Shown here: positions 60,585 to 64,000 of the stretch, piece by piece | Position numbering within the stretch: the first letter of the stretch is position 1 | How the letters are laid out: every line of letters begins with the position of its first letter | Assembly: GCF_009807005.1 (NCBI RefSeq) | Contig: NZ_WUBR01000001.1 | Location: 1,302,001-1,366,000 of the forward strand | Direction of reading: 5' to 3' | DNA length: 64,000 nucleotides | Origin: Aurantiacibacter rhizosphaerae | GTDB lineage: Bacteria; Pseudomonadota; Alphaproteobacteria; Sphingomonadales; Sphingomonadaceae | Made by a program: the position numbers and the translations under genes | Notes under the pieces: generated by a model | Database searches by the model: none | What the model saw: the letters and a program-made list of their open reading frames with translations, nothing else | Told to the model about the DNA's origin: nothing

Positions 60585-61475
60585 TCAATCTTTCTCGCCA
60601 AGTTTGGATTCGTAGAACTGGGCACCCTGGCCGCCTGCTGCGCGCTTGCCGCGATGCTCCCAATCGCCGCCCATGGCGGTGGAGATCACCTCTTCACTGG
60701 TGGAAGGCTGCGCGCCCACATCGTCACGGATCGGCGTGGGGCCGGTCACGATGCGATTGGTGAGTTTACCAAGGCCTTCAACCTCCACTTCCACCACGTC
60801 GCCCGGCTCCACCGGACGGCTGTTGGCGGGCGTGCCGGACAGCAGCACGTCGCCCGGTTCCAGCGTGATGGTGCGCGCAATATCGGCCACCAGATAATGC
60901 ATGTCCCATTCCATGTTGGCGGTGGTGTCTTCCTGCGCCACCTTGCCGTTCACGATGGTGCGGATGGTCTTGTCATGAAAATCCCATCCCGTGACGAGGC
61001 CCGGCCCGATTGGGCACAGCGTGTCCGATCCCTTTACGCGCAACATGGATCCGGCATCGGTATCGCGAAAATCATGCAGGCCGTAATCGTTGGAAACGGA
61101 ATAGCCCAGAATGTAATCGCCCGCTTCATCGGGGGAGATATTGCGGCATGTCTTGCCGATCACGATAGCGATCTCGCCTTCGTAATTCAGGTATTTGCAC
61201 CGTTCCGGCCGCACGATATCGCCCTTGTGGGTGTTCAGCGCGGTGATGGGCTTGTGAAAATAGGTTGGCGCGGGCGGCAGCTTGGTGATGAATTCATCCA
61301 CCCGGCTATGATAGTTCAGATGCACGCAGATGATCTTGCTGGGCTGGACCGGGGCCAGATGCACCGCATCGTCCACACCGATGCTGCGCCCATCGCGCGT
61401 CACCAGTTCGTCGCCTTCGCGAGTGGTTAGAATAGGATATCCATGAAGCAGGATGCGGCGGTATTCGGTGGTCAT
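60585..61475 (-). CDS. Fumarylacetoacetate-hydrolase-family enzyme (HpaG-like)
   Basis: A 296-residue protein. The FAH-domain pieces are KIICVHLNYHSRVDEF, KPITALNTHKGDIVRP, LNYEGEIAIVIG, SVSNDYGLHDFRD, and GSDTLCPIGPGLV. The acidic/His metal site (E..E..D) can be traced. In homoprotocatechuate and related meta pathways such enzymes decarboxylate or isomerise the ring-fission acid. It lies divergent from the acetoacetate-decarboxylase-like gene and starts the operon FAH-ALDH-ferredoxin. Confidence 0.88.
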   Translation of the reverse strand: MTTEYRRILLHGYPILTTREGDELVTRDGRSIGVDDAVHLAPVQPSKIICVHLNYHSRVDEFITKLPPAPTYFHKPITALNTHKGDIVRPERCKYLNYEGEIAIVIGKTCRNISPDEAGDYILGYSVSNDYGLHDFRDTDAGSMLRVKGSDTLCPIGPGLVTGWDFHDKTIRTIVNGKVAQEDTTANMEWDMHYLVADIARTITLEPGDVLLSGTPANSRPVEPGDVVEVEVEGLGKLTNRIVTGPTPIRDDVGAQPSTSEEVISTAMGGDWEHRGKRAAGGQGAQFYESKLGEKD

Positions 61476-61544
61476 CGAGATCTCCCGGAATTAATCGCGT
61501 AAGCGTTCGATACAGGACTTAGCGTGCCAGGCGGCTTTCATCTT

Positions 61545-61563
61545 TGGCCGTTGTGGCCAAGCT
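61545..61563. promoter_or_regulatory. Copy of the cluster palindrome in the FAH/ADC divergent region
   Basis: TTGGCC-GTTG-TGGCCAAGC is a full inverted repeat lying 70 bases before the FAH gene and 62 before the acetoacetate-decarboxylase-like gene. Confidence 0.65.
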
Positions 61564-61624
61564 TTCCGCCGCAAGGCAGACAAGTCTTGGCATCAAGTCG
61601 ACACAAGATTGCAAGAGGACAATG

Positions 61625-62428
61625 ATGAGCGAGCTCAAGGGCCTATTCTATCCACGCACGCCAACCGGCAAGGCGAGCATCGTGCCGCCGGTGCCGTGGC
61701 ACTATTCGGGCGATCTCATCACCCTTGAATATCGCACGGACCCGGCAAAGGTGGCCGCGCTGATGCCAGAAGGTTTCGAACTGGCGGACGAGGATCCGGG
61801 CGCGCTGGCGGCGATCTGGGCGGATTGGCAATCAACCGGTGACGATCCTGGGCAGCTGCTGGACCCGGTGCGGGTGCAGTACAAGGAAATGTTCATCGTG
61901 TGCCGCTGCAAATTCCAGGGCAAGACCTATACGCGCTGCCTGTATATCTGGGTGGACAAGGAATTTGCCATGCTGCGCGGGCAGCACCAGGGCTATCCCA
62001 AGAAGCTGGGCAGCATCCAGATGAGCCGCCCTGTCGTGGTGGGCAAGGCTGGCCCCCGACTGGAACCGGGCGGCACCTTTGGGGTGACGCTGGCAGCGTT
62101 TGATCGGCGTCTGGCCGAGGGGCGCTTCACCATCCGTGAGGAATGCGAGTCGGCGGGCTTTGTTAACGGGCACCCGATGGCGCACAGCCGCTGGATGCCT
62201 GCGATCGAGACAGACGGCACGCAAAGTCTTAACGAAGTCGTCACCATGAGCGGTTTTGACGTGGAGAAGGGCCGCTGTTTCAAGGGCGACTTCGATATTA
62301 CCTATTTCGACAGTCCGGTAGAAGAATTGCTGGATATTGCACCGCAGGAAAAGATCGCGGGATACTGGCACGAGATCGGCGTTTCCTGGCGGGCTGGCAC
62401 CACGCTGGCGCGCAACAATCTGGCCTGA
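61625..62428 (+). CDS. Acetoacetate-decarboxylase-family protein
   Basis: A 267-residue protein of the ADC fold. The Schiff-base lysine region GQHQGYPKKLGSIQ (about 119-132) has the double Lys of true members. LTIEYRTDPAKV-type N-terminal and HGGC-terminal strands are also present. Members decarboxylate beta-keto acids or act as aldolase-dehydratases, so it could process a ring-cleavage product. The ATG at 61625 follows AGAGGA; an ATG three bases earlier has worse spacing. It stands alone after the control region. Confidence 0.85.
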   Translation: MSELKGLFYPRTPTGKASIVPPVPWHYSGDLITLEYRTDPAKVAALMPEGFELADEDPGALAAIWADWQSTGDDPGQLLDPVRVQYKEMFIVCRCKFQGKTYTRCLYIWVDKEFAMLRGQHQGYPKKLGSIQMSRPVVVGKAGPRLEPGGTFGVTLAAFDRRLAEGRFTIREECESAGFVNGHPMAHSRWMPAIETDGTQSLNEVVTMSGFDVEKGRCFKGDFDITYFDSPVEELLDIAPQEKIAGYWHEIGVSWRAGTTLARNNLA

Positions 62429-62535
62429 TCGCGCCGGCTCAACCCGCGCGGAGAGAGTGAATTTTCAACCTTCAGGCTCGCTGTTTCGGCGGGCCTGAAG
62501 TCGTGCCTGCTGCAAGCGTAAAAGGGCGAATTATC

Positions 62536-62554
62536 ATGGCCTAAATTGCCAAGC
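62536..62554. promoter_or_regulatory. Copy of the cluster palindrome before TonB receptor 2
   Basis: ATGGCC-TAAA-TTGCCAAGC differs from the best copies at three positions. It ends 55 bases before the receptor start, with the same spacing as at receptor 1. Confidence 0.55.
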
Positions 62555-62609
62555 CAGATTGCCCTATCCGGCATCTCATGCACCCTCGAATTCAAGGTCG
62601 GGGAAAATC

Positions 62610-64000
62610 ATGAACAAGTTCGGCAGTACCAAATCTCTACTTCTCGTATCCGCAGCAATCGCCGGTTTTGCGACGCCCGCATTCGCGCAGGACACCGCCG
62701 CTGAACGGGCAGGGGAGCCCGAAGCGCGCGAGCGGCCCAACGAGATCGTCGTTACCGCAAGGCGGACGGAGGAATCTCTTTCCGATGTGCCGATCAGCGT
62801 TGCTGCCTACAGCCAGGAATCGCTGGATGAGCAGGGCGTTCGCAATATCGATGATATCGCCAACATCACGCCCGGCGTAACCCTGACCCGCGGCGATCAG
62901 CGCAATGCGGGCGCGGCCAATATCGCCATCCGCGGCATCTCCTCCACGGCGGGTTCTGCCACCACCGGCATCTATATCGACGATACGCCGATCCAGATCC
63001 GCAACATCGGTTTCTCTGCCTTCACGCCGTTCCCTGCAGTGTTCGATCTGCAACGTGTGGAAGTGTTGCGCGGGCCGCAGGGCACATTGTTCGGTGCAGG
63101 ATCGCAGGGCGGCACGGTGCGCTTCATCACGCAGCAGCCCAATCTCAATTACGTTGAAGCCTACGGGCGCGGCGAGCTGGCCTTCACGCAAGGCGGTGAT
63201 CCAAGCTACGAAATGGGCGCCGCAGTCAGCGTGCCATTGGTGGAAGGCAAGGTTGCCGGCCGGGTAAGCGGCTATTTCCGCCGCGATGGCGGTTACATCG
63301 ACCGGGTAAATTACATCAACGGCAATATCGAGGACGAGAATTCCAACCACTCCGACACGGTCGTTCTGCAAGGCGCGCTGGCAATCGAGCCGACCGAGAA
63401 CCTGACCATTCGCCCGTCGATCTTCTATCAGGACATCGATATCGCGGACGGCAATTATTACTGGGAAGACCTGTCCGATATCGACGATGGCGATTTCCGC
63501 AACGGCAACGCGCTGGCCAACACCAGCAGTGACCGTCTGCTGCTGCCTGCCCTCGCGATCGAACTCGATCTTGGCCCAGTGGCGCTGTTCTCCAACACTT
63601 CCTACTTCGATCGCAGCCAGAACGCGGTGAACGATTACACGGTGTTTGAATCCTCGCTGTGGGCACGCAACCCGTTCTTTCCCGCCGGCTATTTCGCACC
63701 GGCGTTCCAGGATAACCAGCAGGCCAATTTCACCCAGGAACTGCGCCTGCAATCCAATGATCCGGATTCGCGCTTTAGCTGGGTGGTCGGCGGGTTTTAT
63801 TCCCGCAACAAGCAGACCGCCGCGCAGCTGGTGCAGAACACCTTCCTCCCGCAGCAGATCATGGACAATTTCGGCATCACGATCGAACAGTTCTTCGGTC
63901 AGGGGCTGATCGATGGGAAATATACGTTCGTGCTGGACGATGCTGAATCGGTGGACGAACAGATCGCCGGTTTTGGCCAAGTTGATTTCCAGGTCACTGA
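62610..64000 (+). CDS. TonB-dependent outer-membrane receptor 2 (cut by the window end)
   Basis: Open from ATG 62610 to the end of the window, about 463 residues seen. The signal peptide ends AFAQDT near residue 27. The TonB box region is NEIVVTARR, and the plug has VPISVAAYSQESL, NIAIRGISSTAG and VEVLRGPQGTLFGAGSQGG. Beta strands follow, including FTQELRLQSNDPDSRFSWVVGGFYSRN. It is a second receptor of the same family as the one at 55.4 kb. The C-terminus is outside the window. Confidence 0.93.
   Translation, partial: MNKFGSTKSLLLVSAAIAGFATPAFAQDTAAERAGEPEARERPNEIVVTARRTEESLSDVPISVAAYSQESLDEQGVRNIDDIANITPGVTLTRGDQRNAGAANIAIRGISSTAGSATTGIYIDDTPIQIRNIGFSAFTPFPAVFDLQRVEVLRGPQGTLFGAGSQGGTVRFITQQPNLNYVEAYGRGELAFTQGGDPSYEMGAAVSVPLVEGKVAGRVSGYFRRDGGYIDRVNYINGNIEDENSNHSDTVVLQGALAIEPTENLTIRPSIFYQDIDIADGNYYWEDLSDIDDGDFRNGNALANTSSDRLLLPALAIELDLGPVALFSNTSYFDRSQNAVNDYTVFESSLWARNPFFPAGYFAPAFQDNQQANFTQELRLQSNDPDSRFSWVVGGFYSRNKQTAAQLVQNTFLPQQIMDNFGITIEQFFGQGLIDGKYTFVLDDAESVDEQIAGFGQVDFQVT

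Noticed and set aside
1-64000. CRISPR arrays and rRNA genes
   Set aside because: I saw no regularly spaced repeats of CRISPR length and no ribosomal RNA sequences; the only RNA gene I could support is tRNA-Ser.

Overview
The window looks like a chromosomal segment of an alphaproteobacterium of the order Sphingomonadales, probably Erythrobacteraceae or a close relative. The support is a GcrA-type cell-cycle regulator, the alphaproteobacterial F1-ATPase inhibitor zeta subunit (DUF1476), paired CrtW and CrtZ carotenoid enzymes, and large TonB-dependent receptors beside catabolic genes. This placement is inference from gene content. Most of the window is G+C rich (about 62-67% in lines I spot-checked). 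The first 5.8 kb is visibly more A+T rich (about 53% in a spot check) and has different codon use.

Region 1 (1-5.86 kb) is an accessory island. It holds a protein with uracil-glycosylase-like motifs, a secreted and a membrane protein of unknown function, and a compact cassette of serine recombinase, 66-residue protein and HNH-like zinc protein. A reverse transcriptase lies tail to tail with the cassette; its catalytic YxDD box reads YADN. The right edge has hairpins, a tandem 12-bp repeat and a strong inverted repeat next to a core aldehyde dehydrogenase gene.

Region 2 (5.9-15.9 kb) is core metabolism: aldehyde dehydrogenase, SRAP protein, monothiol glutaredoxin with BolA, ATPase zeta subunit, leucine isomerase genes (leuC, leuD) separated by a DNA glycosylase and an unlisted small membrane protein, thioesterase, crtW-crtZ, a PMP3-like peptide, DUF454 and SufE.

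Region 3 (15.9-20.8 kb) is a phage-shock operon (pspA, pspB, pspC) opposite pspF. A near-consensus sigma-54 promoter lies between them. The operon extends into five tandem small genes that each encode a membrane segment and a coiled coil ending in a shared motif.

Region 4 (21-36.5 kb) is the translation cluster rimP-nusA-ylxR-infB-(thioesterase, DUF1697)-rbfA and truB-rpsO-pnp. A flavodoxin-like gene, an AbgT transporter and a site-2 protease are inserted between rbfA and truB. Two methyltransferase-like genes follow. Region 5 (36.5-41.8 kb) has DUF1993, an MFS transporter, a phospholipid-methyltransferase-like protein, gcrA, an ABC-2 permease, hspQ and tRNA-Ser(CGA).

Region 6 (41.8-64 kb) is a large catabolic cluster. 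It combines a molybdopterin oxidoreductase, a glutamine-synthetase-like ligase, a class I amidotransferase, cytochrome P450 with a [2Fe-2S] ferredoxin, a class III ring-cleavage dioxygenase, HpaE- and HpaG-like enzymes, gabD-gabT, an acetoacetate-decarboxylase-family protein, two AraC regulators, an MFS carrier and two TonB receptors. I read it as degradation of an amine-bearing aromatic (or arylalkylamine) through a gamma-glutamyl intermediate. A palindrome of the form TTGGCC-N5-GGCCAA recurs before at least five transcription units and suggests one shared regulator not encoded here.
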